Positions 1 through 9,312 of a stretch of DNA of 64,000 bases are shown piece after piece; positions within the stretch are counted from its first letter, which is position 1, and each line of letters starts with the position of its first letter. Made by a program: the position numbers and the translations under genes. The stretch spans positions 124,001 to 188,000 of the forward strand of contig NC_013173.1 of assembly GCF_000023225.1 (NCBI RefSeq). Reading direction: 5' to 3'. The stretch comes from Desulfomicrobium baculatum DSM 4028. GTDB taxonomy: Bacteria; Desulfobacterota; Desulfovibrionia; Desulfovibrionales; Desulfomicrobiaceae. The notes under the pieces were generated by a model. The model was not told the DNA's origin. It saw only the letters and a list, made by a program, of their open reading frames with translations, and did no database searches.

Positions 1-2260
1 AGGAGCTGCCCCAGGCCGTGGCGATGACGCCGGTCACGTCGGACACGGCCAGACCCAGGGCGCCGGCCTTGTCCCAGTCGATGTCGATGCGATACTGCGG
101 CGTGTTGTCCAGGCCGTTAGGGCGGACCATGGCCAGATCCGGATGCTGGCTGGCCATGCCGAGAAGCTGGTTGCGGGCGGCGGTGAGCTTTTCGTGGCCG
201 AGGCCTGCCATGTCTTGCAACTCGAAGTCGAAGCCGGCCGCGTTGCCCAGTTCCATCACCGCCGGCGGGGCAAAGGCGAAGACCTGCGCGTCGCGGTACT
301 GCGAGAAGGCGGCCATGGCACGTCCGGCAATGGCCTTGACGTGCGTGTCGGGACCCTTGCGCATGCTCCAGTCCTTCAGACGTACGAAGCACATGGCCGT
401 GTTCTGGCCGCTGCCGGCGAAACTGAAGCCCGCCACGGCCATGAGCGATTGCACGGAGTCCTTCTCGGCTTCCAGGAAGTGGGTTTCGATGCGTTCCAGC
501 ACATTCAGGGCGCGGTCCTGGGTCGCGCCGATGGGCAACTGGACCTGCACGAAGAGCATGCCCTGGTCCTCGTCCGGGAGAAAGCCCGTGGGCAGCCGCT
601 GGAACAGGAACATCATGGCGGCCAGGATGAGGGCGTAGAGGATCATCGATCGCCCCCAGCGCCGGGTCATGGACCCGACCAGCTTCTGATAGCCGTTCGC
701 GGTGCGGTCGAAGCCACGGTTGAACAGGCCGAAGAAGCCGCGCTTGCCTTGGCCGGGCTTGGCAGGCCTGAGCATGGTGGCGCACAGGGCCGGGGTCAGG
801 ATCAGGGCCACCAGGACGGAGAGGACCATGGCCGAGACCACGGTGATGGAGAACTGGCGGTAAATGACGCCCGTGGAGCCGCCGAAGAAGGCCATGGGTA
901 CGAAGACGGCGGACAGCACCAGGGCGATGCCGACCAGGGCCCCGGAGATCTGGGTCATGGACAGGTGGGTCGCGTCCCTGGCCGACAAGCCGTCTTCATG
1001 CATGATTCGTTCGACGTTTTCGACCACGACGATGGCGTCGTCCACCAGCAGGCCGATGGCCAGGACCATGGCGAACATGGTCAGGGTGTTGATGGAATAG
1101 CCGAAGGCCGCCAGCACCCCGAAGGTGCCGAGCAGAACCACGGGCACGGCGATGGTCGGGATGAGCGTGGCCCGGAAGTTCTGCAGAAAGAGGTACATGA
1201 CCAGAAAGACCAGGACCACGGCCTCCAGCAGGGTGCGGACCACCTCTTCGATGGAGATGCGCACGAAGGGCGTGGTGTCGAATGCTTCCACGACCTTCAA
1301 TCCGGCGGGGAAGGTCGAACTGATGCTGTCCGTGTATTCGGCGATGGCCTCGACGGTCTTCAGCGCATTGGCACCGGTGGCCAGCTTGATGGCCAGGGCC
1401 GCCGAGGGTTGACCGTTGTATCGGGAGACGACCTGCGAATTTTCCGCCCCCAGTTCCACCTTGGCGACGTCGCCCAAACGCACCGTGGATCCGTCGGTGT
1501 TGGTCTTTAAGAGGACGTTCCGGAATTGCTCGGGAGTCTGAAGACGGTCCTGGACGCTGACCGTGAAGTTGATGCGCTGTTCCGCAACCGAAGGCAGTCC
1601 GCCCAGTTGACCGGCGGAGATCTGGGCGTTCTGGGCCTTGATGGCGGCGGCGACGTCCGCCGGGGTGAGGCTGTAGGTATGCAACTGGTCAGGATTGAGC
1701 CATATGCGCATGGCGTGCTGCGAGCCGAACAGGGTGACCTCGCCGACTCCTTCCACGCGGCTCATGCCGTCAAGAACATTGGCGGCCACATAGTCGGCCA
1801 GCTGCGCCCTGGCCATGGACCCGTCTTCGGAAACGAAGCCGAGCACCTGTACGAAGTTCCTGACCGCCTTGGTGACCTGCACGCCCTGGGCCTGCACTTC
1901 CTGCGGCAGCAGCGCCATGGCCAGTTGCAGCTTGTTCTGGACCTGTACCTGGGCAATGTCCGGGTTGGTGCCGGCCTTGAAGGTCAGGGTGATTTCGGCC
2001 TGACCCGAGGATTGGCTGGTCGAGGACATGTAGTCCAGATTGTCGATGCCCTTCATCTTCTGTTCGATGACCTGGGTGACCGCATCTTCCAGGGTCTTGG
2101 CCGACGCGCCTGGATAGGTCGCGCTGATGGCCACCGATGGAGGAGCGATGGGCGGATACTGGGAGATGGGCAGGCCCGTTATGGCCAGCACGCCGCCAAG
2201 CATGGCGGCGATGGCCAGAACCCAGGCGAATACCGGGCGATTGATGAAAAAATGTGCCAT
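1..2260 (-). CDS. RND multidrug efflux permease, AcrB/MexB-like (HAE1 family), C-terminus cut by window edge
   Basis: Inner-membrane proton-driven pump subunit that would form a tripartite exporter with the adaptor encoded just upstream. The visible protein starts [14 protein letters not shown] and runs open for about 753 residues to the window edge; the family is about 1040 residues, so roughly the last quarter is missing. The N-terminal amphipathic helix and TM1, porter-domain sequence and the TM4 segment [18 protein letters not shown] with the paired proton-relay aspartates are all visible. The ATG at 2258-2260 follows an AAGGAA ribosome site and lies nine bases after the adaptor stop, so the two are co-transcribed. 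Substrates cannot be told from sequence. No outer-membrane channel gene is visible. Confidence 0.95.
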   Translation of the reverse strand, partial: MAHFFINRPVFAWVLAIAAMLGGVLAITGLPISQYPPIAPPSVAISATYPGASAKTLEDAVTQVIEQKMKGIDNLDYMSSTSQSSGQAEITLTFKAGTNPDIAQVQVQNKLQLAMALLPQEVQAQGVQVTKAVRNFVQVLGFVSEDGSMARAQLADYVAANVLDGMSRVEGVGEVTLFGSQHAMRIWLNPDQLHTYSLTPADVAAAIKAQNAQISAGQLGGLPSVAEQRINFTVSVQDRLQTPEQFRNVLLKTNTDGSTVRLGDVAKVELGAENSQVVSRYNGQPSAALAIKLATGANALKTVEAIAEYTDSISSTFPAGLKVVEAFDTTPFVRISIEEVVRTLLEAVVLVFLVMYLFLQNFRATLIPTIAVPVVLLGTFGVLAAFGYSINTLTMFAMVLAIGLLVDDAIVVVENVERIMHEDGLSARDATHLSMTQISGALVGIALVLSAVFVPMAFFGGSTGVIYRQFSITVVSAMVLSVLVALILTPALCATMLRPAKPGQGKRGFFGLFNRGFDRTANGYQKLVGSMTRRWGRSMILYALILAAMMFLFQRLPTGFLPDEDQGMLFVQVQLPIGATQDRALNVLERIETHFLEAEKDSVQSLMAVAGFSFAGSGQNTAMCFVRLKDWSMRKGPDTHVKAIAGRAMAAFSQYRDAQVFAFAPPAVMELGNAAGFDFELQDMAGLGHEKLTAARNQLLGMASQHPDLAMVRPNGLDNTPQYRIDIDWDKAGALGLAVSDVTGVIATAWGSS

Positions 2261-2269
2261 GATAGTTCC

Positions 2270-3418
2270 TTACATCGCGTCTTGGGCAACACGGACCTGC
2301 ACGCCGGGGCGCGCCTTCTGCAAACCTTCGATGACCACGCGATCTCCGGCGGCCAGCCCCTGACGAACAATCCAGTCACCGCCGACCGCACGGTCCAGTT
2401 CCAGGGGGCGGGCAGCCACCTTTTCCTCGCCGTCCACGACCATAGCCAGGGGCTGTCCCTCCGCATTGCGGACCACGGCCTGTTGCGGGATGAGCAGCGC
2501 GCTGGCCAGCACCCCTTCCTCGACGACGGCGCGGACATACATGCCCGGCAGAAGGTCTCGCTCGGGATTGGGGAAGACGGCGCGCAGCGTGACGGAGCCG
2601 GTGCTCTGATCGACACTGGCCTCGGCCAGCTGCAGGACGCCTTCATGGGCGTAGACGGCGCCGTCTTCGAGGATGAGGCTCACTTTCGTCGCGGCCTCGC
2701 CGGCGGACTGGACGGCCCCGCTTTTCAGGGCGTGCTTCATGCGCAAAAGTTCCGTGTTGGACTGGGTCAGGTCGACATAGATGGGGTCGAGCTGCTGCAC
2801 GGTGGCCATGGCCTGGGCCTGATTGGCCGTGACCAGCGCGCCGGGGGTGATGGTGGATCGGCCGATGCGGCCGCTTATGGGCGAGAGGACTTTGGTCCGC
2901 TCAAGATCGATGTGGGCGGCTCCAAGCTCGGCCTGAGCCGCAGCCACATTGGCCTCGGCCAGGGCCAGGCCCGCCTGCACTTCGTCGTGGTCCTGCTGGC
3001 TGACGGCCTTGGTACGGATCAGGTCGCGGTAGCGTATTGCCTTGAGACGAGCCGGTTCCAGTTCGGCCTTGGCCTTGGCCACGGCGGCCTTGGCGCGGGC
3101 CACGGCCACTTCATAGGTGGAGGGGTCGATCTGGTACAGGAGCTGGCCGGCCTTGATCTCAGCGCCTTCGGTAAAGGCCCGCTTCTGGATGATGCCGCCG
3201 ACCTGCGGCCGGATTTCAGCCATCTGGTACACGGCGGTGCGTCCCGGCAGTTCCGTGGTCAGCCGGACCTCCTCTTCCTGCATGGTCACCACGGCCACTT
3301 CCGGTGCCGGAGCAACCCGGACCGCAGCGGGCTGGTTGGCCTGAGAGGGGCTGTTCCAGACAAGATAGCCAAGGCCGACGGCGACCACTATGACAACGGG
3401 AATGAGTATTTTCTTCAT
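2270..3418 (-). CDS. RND efflux periplasmic adaptor (membrane fusion protein, AcrA/MexA-like)
   Basis: 382 residues, normal for the family. It links the RND permease to an outer-membrane channel. An N-terminal hydrophobic segment (residues about 4-21) is followed by the split lipoyl/barrel-sandwich hybrid (about 60-100 and 190-215), a helical hairpin rich in Ala, Lys and Glu (about 100-170) and a beta-barrel/membrane-proximal C-terminus. No lipobox cysteine follows the hydrophobic stretch, unlike AcrA and MexA, so the protein is probably held by an uncleaved anchor or is released after signal-peptide cleavage. It is the first gene of the pump operon; its promoter region carries a TetR-type palindrome at 3455-3470. 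Confidence 0.93.
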   Translation of the reverse strand: MKKILIPVVIVVAVGLGYLVWNSPSQANQPAAVRVAPAPEVAVVTMQEEEVRLTTELPGRTAVYQMAEIRPQVGGIIQKRAFTEGAEIKAGQLLYQIDPSTYEVAVARAKAAVAKAKAELEPARLKAIRYRDLIRTKAVSQQDHDEVQAGLALAEANVAAAQAELGAAHIDLERTKVLSPISGRIGRSTITPGALVTANQAQAMATVQQLDPIYVDLTQSNTELLRMKHALKSGAVQSAGEAATKVSLILEDGAVYAHEGVLQLAEASVDQSTGSVTLRAVFPNPERDLLPGMYVRAVVEEGVLASALLIPQQAVVRNAEGQPLAMVVDGEEKVAARPLELDRAVGGDWIVRQGLAAGDRVVIEGLQKARPGVQVRVAQDAM

Positions 3419-3447
3419 TTTGTCCTTCCTGGAGTACGGTTTTGAAA

Positions 3448-3470
3448 ATTGTATGTGAACAAGTGTTCAC
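3448..3470 (-). promoter_or_regulatory. Operator palindrome and probable -10 for the efflux operon
   Basis: At 3455-3470 the sequence GTGAAC-AAGT-GTTCAC is a perfect 6+6 dyad with a 4-base spacer. Reading the minus strand, a TACAAT -10-like hexamer lies at 3453-3448, and the dyad fills the 17 bases upstream of it, the usual place for a steric repressor. The -35 hexamer is poor. The same motif recurs, with one base changed, in front of the tetR gene at 4096-4111. Binding by the neighbouring TetR protein is inference. Confidence 0.7.
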
Positions 3471-3488
3471 TTTGATGGCAAAAAAAAA

Positions 3489-4085
3489 TCAGGGGGCCAC
3501 GCCTTGGGCAAACATTTTCCAGTTGGCCTCGGCCTGGGTTTTGGGGTCGATCATGTCGCCGCGTCTGCTGTACAGGATGGCGATGGTCAGGAACTGTCCC
3601 AGAAACTGCACGAATATCTGATCCGCATCGATATCGGCGCGAATTTCTCCGGCAGCCTGTCCCTGGCGGATGATTCCGGCCACCTCGGACTGGTGCCGCT
3701 GATGATTGGCAAGCAGCCTGTCCCGCAGATGGGTCTCGTCGCTCCACAGCGCGTCCGAGAGCACAAGATTGGGCAGCGCGCGGTAACGTTCGACCACGCT
3801 GATGTGCAGGTCGTAGCAGCGGCGCAGCTTGGTCAGGGCCGGGCCCGGTTCTTCGAGTGCTTGACGGATTCCTTCGGTCTTGACGTCGTCGAGCAGGTCC
3901 AGGACGCTGGCCAGGATGTCGGCCTTGCCGCCGGGAAAATGCTTGTACAGGGCCGGAGCGGTCACGCCCACGACGCGGGCCACGTTGCGCGCGGTCAGCG
4001 CCCCGACACCCTGGTCGGCAACCAGCGCCAGGGCCGCTTCGGCGATCTGCTCGCGGCGAATTATTGTGGTCAGTCGTTTTGCCAT
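3489..4085 (-). CDS. TetR-family transcriptional repressor of the efflux operon
   Basis: 198 residues. The N-terminal helix-turn-helix is clear (about residues 10-50: RREQIAEAALAL, then LTARNVARVVGV and ALYKHF). The ligand-binding C-terminal domain is divergent, as usual. The gene sits directly upstream of the RND adaptor on the same strand, about 70 bases apart, and near-identical palindromes lie before tetR and before the pump, so local repression of both is likely. The ATG at 4085 fits the family alignment, but no Shine-Dalgarno is visible and the predicted transcript start is almost at the ATG (see findings). Confidence 0.92.
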   Translation of the reverse strand: MAKRLTTIIRREQIAEAALALVADQGVGALTARNVARVVGVTAPALYKHFPGGKADILASVLDLLDDVKTEGIRQALEEPGPALTKLRRCYDLHISVVERYRALPNLVLSDALWSDETHLRDRLLANHQRHQSEVAGIIRQGQAAGEIRADIDADQIFVQFLGQFLTIAILYSRRGDMIDPKTQAEANWKMFAQGVAP

Positions 4086-4093
4086 GGAGGGCT

Positions 4094-4122
4094 TAGTTAA
4101 CGATCGTTCACTTTGTCGTCAA
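4094..4122 (-). promoter_or_regulatory. tetR promoter with operator embedded in the spacer
   Basis: On the minus strand TTGACG (4122-4117) and TAACTA (4099-4094) are separated by exactly 17 bases. The palindrome GTTAACGATCGTTCAC occupies 4096-4111, with ten central bases perfectly self-complementary. It shares half-sites GT(T/G)AAC and GTTCAC with the site at 3455-3470, supporting autoregulation by TetR. Confidence 0.72.
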
Positions 4123-4220
4123 GGATAAATTGAGAGAGAAAATGAAGAAATTTCGTTGTGAGAAATGGTCCGTCAGACAACGCTCGAAGTGAGCTATCTT
4201 CACTTTAGCGGACACACCAA

Positions 4221-4260
4221 CTCCCCACCTGCCAAGGAGGGGTGCCCGAAGGGCGGGGTG
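4221..4260. repeat. Hairpin-rich intergenic repeat-like element
   Basis: Within the 478-base gap 4112-4589 this segment holds two adjacent small hairpins: CCCC (4223-4226) with GGGG (4239-4242), and GCCC-GAA-GGGC (4244-4254). The translated string PPAKEGCPKGGVV resembles a peptide often seen in spurious ORFs made by dispersed intergenic repeats; that comparison is from memory. Apart from this element and the tetR promoter I see nothing coding in the gap. The next gene probably has its promoter in 4480-4580. Confidence 0.4.
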
Positions 4261-4589
4261 GTTGCCTCTTGCGCATGGAGAGAGAAGAGCATCTGTTGCG
4301 AAAAGCCGACAACAGTCCTTGAGGTGCTGGCGGGGCGTATTATTGTTGTGGTTGTCTCGGGGAAGACAGGTCACTCTGACGGGTATACATTTACCTTTAT
4401 GGGGATGATGGCTTCTGTGAGCAAGGGGGAAGCCTTTGTTTTGAAGGGGGACGAATCGGGGCGCAAAATTGTTGGCTTTTAAGGCCTTATGTCACGATTC
4501 TGTGTTAGGAAGTTTCCTGCTTCAAGTCCTGAAAAAATGGTGCTAGGCAAGTTTCAAGAGAATTGGCATAAGAAAGATACGAGGATGCC

Positions 4590-5054
4590 ATGCACAAAAT
4601 TCGGACATTTACCATCGCCTGTTCACAGTGCGGCTCCACGGTGGCGCAGAGAAATCCCTTTCCAACGGTGGATATTGTGCTTCACCGCGCCGGAGAGGGG
4701 ATATTGCTCATCGAGCGCCGCAACCCGCCGCATGGATGGGCGCTACCCGGCGGGTTCATCGATTACGGGGAAAGCGCCGAGCAGGCTGCCGTTCGCGAGG
4801 CGCTGGAAGAGACAGGCCTTGACGTGCGTCTGACCGGGCTGCTTGGTGTCTATTCCGATCCGGATCGTGACCCGCGTTTTCATACCCTGAGCGTGGCGTA
4901 CATGGCGCAGTGCGAAGACAATGAGATCCCTTGCGCAGGAGACGACGCCAAAAATGCCCGGTTTTTCCCTCTTGACGCATTGCCGACTGACATGGCCTTT
5001 GATCACCGCAGAATCATTGCTGATTTTGCCAAGAAAATAAGCAGGAGCGCATGA
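4590..5054 (+). CDS. NUDIX hydrolase
   Basis: 154 residues. The Nudix box is complete: G55-x5-E61-x7-REALEETG, with the metal-binding glutamates E73 and E74. A CxxC pair at residues 11-14 hints at a small N-terminal metal knuckle but has no second pair. The family cleaves nucleoside diphosphates linked to another group. The gene overlaps glgA by four bases (ATGA at 5051), so a role around ADP-glucose or another nucleotide sugar is tempting, but the substrate is not readable. It is the first gene of the glycogen operon. Confidence 0.9.
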   Translation: MHKIRTFTIACSQCGSTVAQRNPFPTVDIVLHRAGEGILLIERRNPPHGWALPGGFIDYGESAEQAAVREALEETGLDVRLTGLLGVYSDPDRDPRFHTLSVAYMAQCEDNEIPCAGDDAKNARFFPLDALPTDMAFDHRRIIADFAKKISRSA

Positions 5055-6532
5055 TCACACCGCCCCACGATATTGTTTTCCTGACTTCCGAAATCTATCC
5101 TTTCTCCAAGTCCGGAGGATTGGCTGACGTCATGGGGATTTTGCCCCTGACCCTATCCCGCATGGGGGTACGGGTGGCCGTGATCACGCCCTTCTACGGC
5201 AGGCTGTCCACGGGACATTACCCTGTCCACCTGGTGCAGGAGAATTGCCCGGTGGGCTACCCTTGGGCCGACACCACGGCCGACATCTACCTGGCCGATT
5301 ATCACGGCCTGCCCGTCTATTTCATAGAGCGCGGCGAGTATTTTGATCGCCGTCAGTACTATTGCACGCACAAAGGCGATTATTTCGACAACTGCGAGCG
5401 GTTCATCTTTTTCTGCCGTGCAGCCCTTGCCGCCATCCGGCACATGGACATGGGCGCGCGCATTGTTCATGCCCAGGACTGGCACGCAGGCCTGGCCATG
5501 GCCTATCTGGCTTTCTGGCGGCGTATCGATCCTTTCTGGGCGGGTGTGCGCACGGTCATGTCCATCCACAATCTGGCGTATCAGGGGCGTTTTTCCTACC
5601 GGCTCTTCGAGCAATCAGGGCTGCCCCTCGATGCCTGGAACATGGAAGGCGTGGAGTTCTACAACAGCTTCAACCTGCTCAAGGCCGGCATCGCCTATGC
5701 CGACAAGATCACCACGGTCAGCCCCAGCTATGCCGCCGAGATCATGACCCCGGAGTTCGGGTGCGGCCTGGAGGGCATCCTGACCCGCCGTAAGGCCGAC
5801 CTGATCGGGATTTTGAACGGCGCGGACTATTCCATCTGGAGCCCGGAAAACGACGAGGTCCTGGAGTGCACCTATTCGGCGGACAAGCCTGAAGGCAAGG
5901 AGAATTGCAAGAAGCATCTCATGGGCATGCTCGGGTTGTCGCCGGATTTGGCCGAGCGCCCGCTTTTGGGCTTCATCGGACGCCTGCGTGGCCAGAAGGG
6001 CATCGACATTGTGCTTGAGATCATCCCCGAACTCATGAAGCTCGATGTGGGGCTGGTGGTTCTGGGCGAGGGCCGCGCCGAGTTCGAGGCCATGCTCATG
6101 AGCATCATGGAAGACTATCCGGGCAGGATCGTGGGGATCATCGGCTATACGGAGGAGATGTCGCATCTCATTCAGGCCGGGGCGGATATTTTTCTCATGC
6201 CGTCACGTTACGAGCCGTGCGGCCTGACGCAGATGTACAGCCTGAGCTACGGCACTCCGCCCGTGGCCACCGCGGTGGGCGGCCTGCGGGACACCATCAC
6301 CCCCTATCCCGGTTCCGGCGCCAATGGTTTCATTTTCGCCGACCCCACGCCGGAGGCGCTTTTGGCCACGGTGCGCAAGGCGGTGCAGGTCTGGGAAGAT
6401 CGCAATGCCTGGAGAGAAGTTCAGGTCAGCGCCATGCAAACACGTTTTTCTTGGGAAAACTCCGCGCGCAAGTATATGGATGTCTACACATCCCTGCACG
6501 GAGATCTTTTAGACACATGGAGGATACTATGA
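5051..6532 (+). CDS. glgA: Glycogen synthase, ADP-glucose type (GT5)
   Basis: 493 residues, close to the family's usual 475-490. It transfers glucose from ADP-glucose to the non-reducing end of glycogen in the cytoplasm. The N-terminal K20-SGGLADV loop that binds ADP-glucose is intact, as are the HAQDWHAGL and SIHNLAYQG segments and the C-terminal donor-site [15 protein letters not shown] motif with its catalytic glutamate. Start and stop both overlap neighbours by ATGA, giving a translationally coupled three-gene unit. No glgB, glgC or glgP is in the window. Confidence 0.96.
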   Translation: MITPPHDIVFLTSEIYPFSKSGGLADVMGILPLTLSRMGVRVAVITPFYGRLSTGHYPVHLVQENCPVGYPWADTTADIYLADYHGLPVYFIERGEYFDRRQYYCTHKGDYFDNCERFIFFCRAALAAIRHMDMGARIVHAQDWHAGLAMAYLAFWRRIDPFWAGVRTVMSIHNLAYQGRFSYRLFEQSGLPLDAWNMEGVEFYNSFNLLKAGIAYADKITTVSPSYAAEIMTPEFGCGLEGILTRRKADLIGILNGADYSIWSPENDEVLECTYSADKPEGKENCKKHLMGMLGLSPDLAERPLLGFIGRLRGQKGIDIVLEIIPELMKLDVGLVVLGEGRAEFEAMLMSIMEDYPGRIVGIIGYTEEMSHLIQAGADIFLMPSRYEPCGLTQMYSLSYGTPPVATAVGGLRDTITPYPGSGANGFIFADPTPEALLATVRKAVQVWEDRNAWREVQVSAMQTRFSWENSARKYMDVYTSLHGDLLDTWRIL

Positions 6533-6837
6533 GTATTGAAAAAAAATATCTGAAGACAAAGAACATTTGCAAGGTCACCTTTCATCTGCCGGCCGGCGCT
6601 GCAAGTGGGGCCGAAACGGCGTTTCTGGTGGGGGAATTCAACGACTGGGCCATGCACACGCTGCCCATGAAGAGGCTCAAAGACGGCTCCTTCAAGCTGA
6701 CAATCGACCTGCCCAGCGGCACTACATACCAGTTTCGCTATCTGCTCGACGATGATCGCTGGGAGAACGACTGGAGCGCGGATTCCTACTGCTACAGCGA
6801 GTATGGAAACTGCGAAAACTCCGTTGTCGAAGTCTAG
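6529..6837 (+). CDS. Stand-alone glycogen-binding (CBM48 / AMPK-beta type) protein
   Basis: 102 residues, beginning at the ATG inside the glgA stop (ATGA, 6529-6532). The core [22 protein letters not shown] followed by [19 protein letters not shown] is typical of the E-set glycogen-binding domain found in AMPK beta subunits and at the N-terminus of branching enzymes; the Trp and Lys/Arg carbohydrate contacts are present. There is no catalytic domain. Coupling to glgA suggests that it tethers the synthase or another enzyme to glycogen; that role is inference. Confidence 0.85.
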   Translation: MSIEKKYLKTKNICKVTFHLPAGAASGAETAFLVGEFNDWAMHTLPMKRLKDGSFKLTIDLPSGTTYQFRYLLDDDRWENDWSADSYCYSEYGNCENSVVEV

Positions 6838-6946
6838 GCGGCGAGCATAAACCCGTACTCGATTATCGCTTACGCATTGCTTTTTGAACGCGAAGTCCGT
6901 AATTTCTGCCCCTGTTTTCATACATTTTCAGTACAAGGAGCAGACT

Positions 6947-7507
6947 ATGGATGCGCAACAACCCGCCTATAAGGATATTGCGCCCCGTTTGCGGGGGCTC
7001 CGGGATGCCATGGACTTGAGCGAGGAGGATATGGCCGCGCAACTGGGCGTGACGGCCGCCGATGTCCTCGGTTACGAGTCCGGAGAGCATGAGATCCCGG
7101 TCAGTTATCTTTTCAACGTGGCCCAGGCGTTTCAGGTCGACCTGACCGTGCTCATGTCCGGCAAGGAAGCGCACCTGCACACCGCATCCCTGGTCAAGAA
7201 GGGCAAGGGCATGAGCGTGGAGCGGCGCAAGGACTATGATTACAAAAGCCTGGCCTACCGCTTCGTCGGCCGCAAGATGGAGCCCTTCGTCGTCAAAGTT
7301 CCCCCCAAGGACACGAATTCCCTGACCTTCAACGAGCACCCCGGCCAGGAATTCATCTATGTCCTCTCCGGCAAGCTCGAAATCACCCTCGGCTCCACGG
7401 TTCATGTCATGGAGCCCGGCGACAGTCTGTATTTCACCTCGCGTACTCCTCACGCCCTGCGTGGTCTGGACGGCCAACCGGCCGAATTTCTGGACGTGAT
7501 TATCTAG
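6947..7507 (+). CDS. XRE-family regulator with C-terminal cupin domain
   Basis: 186 residues from the ATG at 6947, chosen because AAGGAG lies six bases upstream; an in-frame start further upstream has no ribosome site. Residues about 8-65 form an XRE helix-turn-helix (LRDAMDLSEEDMAAQLGVTAADVLGYESGEHEIP), and about 110-186 a small cupin barrel (HPGQEFIYVLSGKLEITLG, MEPGDSLYFTSRTPHALRG) likely to sense a ligand. The gene lies 72 bases before the acyl-CoA synthetase on the same strand. Pairs of this kind recur in anaerobes, so it probably controls that enzyme. Confidence 0.9.
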   Translation: MDAQQPAYKDIAPRLRGLRDAMDLSEEDMAAQLGVTAADVLGYESGEHEIPVSYLFNVAQAFQVDLTVLMSGKEAHLHTASLVKKGKGMSVERRKDYDYKSLAYRFVGRKMEPFVVKVPPKDTNSLTFNEHPGQEFIYVLSGKLEITLGSTVHVMEPGDSLYFTSRTPHALRGLDGQPAEFLDVII

Positions 7508-7579
7508 GGGGCGGGCCGCAAGCTCCACCCCCGCAAGTCACTCCCCCAGAAAAATCAATCCAACACCAGCGGAGCACCC

Positions 7580-9220
7580 ATGCATACAAAACTGCGCCCT
7601 TCGTCTTATGAAGAGTTTCAGGCCTCTTTTTCTCTGGATATCCCGGATAAGTACAATTTCGCCTTTGATATGGTCGATGTAGCCGCCTTGGCGGATCCGG
7701 CCCGCTTGGCCATGGTCCACGTGGATGACGCTGATGTGCGCCGCGAATACACGTTCGGCTATTTTTCCGAACAGTCGAGCCGTCTGGCGGAAGCGTTGCA
7801 GAACCTCGGCATCGGGCGCGGCGACAAGGTCATGATCATCCTGCACCGCCGGGTGGAGTTCTGGACCGTCATGCTCGCCCTGCACAAGCTCGGCGCGCTG
7901 GGCGTGCCGTCGCCTGCGCTCCTGACGGCCAAGGATATCACCTACCGGGTCAATTTCGCCTCCATCAAGGGAGCCATCGTCGACACGTCCGTGCGTGCCA
8001 CCGTGGAAGCGGCCAAGCTCGACTGCCCGACCCTGACCGTGCAGGTGCTGGCGGGTCTTGAGCAGGCGGAAGGCGATTGGCACAGCTTCTCGCAGATCGT
8101 GGCAGGCGCCTCCCCGTCCTACCCCCGCCCGGCCGACGCGGCCTGCGGCGAGGATCCGGCGACCATTTTCTTTTCTTCCGGCACGACCGGACACCCCAAG
8201 ATGGTGCTGCACAATTTCAACTACCCCTTTGGGCACGTCATGACAGGTTCCTACTGGCACGACATAGAGCCCGGGAATCTGCATCTGACCCTGGCCGACA
8301 CGGGCTGGGCCAAGTCCACATGGGGCAAGTTCTACGGACAGTGGCTGGCCGGGGGCGTGGTTTTCGTCTGGGATTTCCGGGGCAAGTTCGAGCCGGCCAG
8401 GCTGCTTAAAGTCATCGCCGAGAACAAGGTCACCAATTTCTGCGCGCCGCCCACGGTCTATCGGTTCCTGATCCGCGAAGATCTTTCGGCCTACGACCTC
8501 TCAGCGTTGCGTCATTGCACCACCGCCGGCGAGCTTTTGAATGACAGCGTGTTCGAGACCTGGGTGGAGAAGATGGGCATGCCCATATACGAAGGTTACG
8601 GCCAGACCGAAACCACCCTGCAGATCGCGACCTTCCCCTTCATGAAACCTAAAGCGGGGTCCATCGGCAAACCCTGCCCCGGCTGGGACATCCGGCTCCT
8701 GGACGAAAACGACGAGCCCTGTCCTCCCGGCGTGGAAGGGGAGATTTGCATCGGCATAGAGCCCACCCGTCCGATGGGCCTCTTCAGTTGCTACCTGCAG
8801 GACGAGGCCAAGACCGCAAGCGTCATGCACGGCGGCTTCTACCGCACCGGCGACAAGGCCTGGATGGACGAGGACGGCTACTTCTGGTTCCTGGGCCGCA
8901 TCGATGACCTGATCAAGAGCTCCGGCTACCGCATCGGACCCTTCGAGGTCGAGAGCGCTCTCATCACCCACCCCGCCGTGGTCGAAGCGGCCGTGACCGG
9001 CGTGCCCGATCCCGACCGGGGTCAGGCCGTCAAAGCCACCGTCACCCTGGCCGCAGGCTTTGATCCTTCACCGGAACTGACCAAGGAACTGCAGGACCAC
9101 GTCAAGAAAGTGACTGCGCCCTACAAATACCCGCGCATCATCGACTACGTGAAGGAGCTGCCCAAGACCATCAGCGGCAAGATCAAGCGCGCCGAGATCC
9201 GGGCCAAGGACGAGGCGTAG
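7580..9220 (+). CDS. AMP-binding acyl-CoA synthetase (medium-chain / benzoate-CoA ligase-like)
   Basis: 546 residues. It would activate a carboxylic acid to its CoA thioester through an acyl-adenylate. The P-loop-like FFSSGTTGHPKMV, the GYGQTET adenine-binding motif, YRTGDKAWMDEDGYFWFLGRIDD and the C-terminal lysine segment LPKTISGKIKRAEIR are all intact. The region ADTGWAKSTWGKFYGQW resembles medium-chain acyl-CoA synthetases more than acetyl-CoA synthetases. The substrate is not determined. It follows the XRE-cupin regulator and is closed by the terminator at 9313-9340. Confidence 0.93.
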   Translation: MHTKLRPSSYEEFQASFSLDIPDKYNFAFDMVDVAALADPARLAMVHVDDADVRREYTFGYFSEQSSRLAEALQNLGIGRGDKVMIILHRRVEFWTVMLALHKLGALGVPSPALLTAKDITYRVNFASIKGAIVDTSVRATVEAAKLDCPTLTVQVLAGLEQAEGDWHSFSQIVAGASPSYPRPADAACGEDPATIFFSSGTTGHPKMVLHNFNYPFGHVMTGSYWHDIEPGNLHLTLADTGWAKSTWGKFYGQWLAGGVVFVWDFRGKFEPARLLKVIAENKVTNFCAPPTVYRFLIREDLSAYDLSALRHCTTAGELLNDSVFETWVEKMGMPIYEGYGQTETTLQIATFPFMKPKAGSIGKPCPGWDIRLLDENDEPCPPGVEGEICIGIEPTRPMGLFSCYLQDEAKTASVMHGGFYRTGDKAWMDEDGYFWFLGRIDDLIKSSGYRIGPFEVESALITHPAVVEAAVTGVPDPDRGQAVKATVTLAAGFDPSPELTKELQDHVKKVTAPYKYPRIIDYVKELPKTISGKIKRAEIRAKDEA

Positions 9221-9270
9221 GAAGGGGAAGAGGGGGCGAGGGAAGAGCGGGGCGCTGCCCCGCACCCCGC

Positions 9271-9286
9271 AAGGGGCGCGCCCCTT
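9271..9286. repeat. Perfect 16-base palindrome in a GC-rich repeat-like tract
   Basis: AAGGGGCG-CGCCCCTT is fully self-complementary. It sits in a G/C-rich stretch (9245-9290) between the acyl-CoA synthetase stop and its terminator. It resembles the short GC-rich intergenic repeats scattered in many proteobacterial genomes. Its copy number cannot be judged here. Confidence 0.45.
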
Positions 9287-9312
9287 GACCTGGGTAAGGG
9301 GATTCATTTTGA

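Noticed and set aside
117-785. 222-codon minus-strand frame with start inside the RND gene
   Set aside because: Out of frame with the RND permease, Arg/Pro/His-rich low-complexity shadow; the RND frame itself is open across it.
1526-3445. 639-codon plus-strand frame opposite the RND genes
   Set aside because: It is the antisense shadow of the efflux adaptor and permease, His/Gly/Gln-rich as expected from GC-rich antisense, and has no family.
4165-4482. 105-codon plus-strand frame in the tetR-NUDIX gap
   Set aside because: No ribosome site, no recognisable family, and its centre is translated from the hairpin repeat at 4221-4260.
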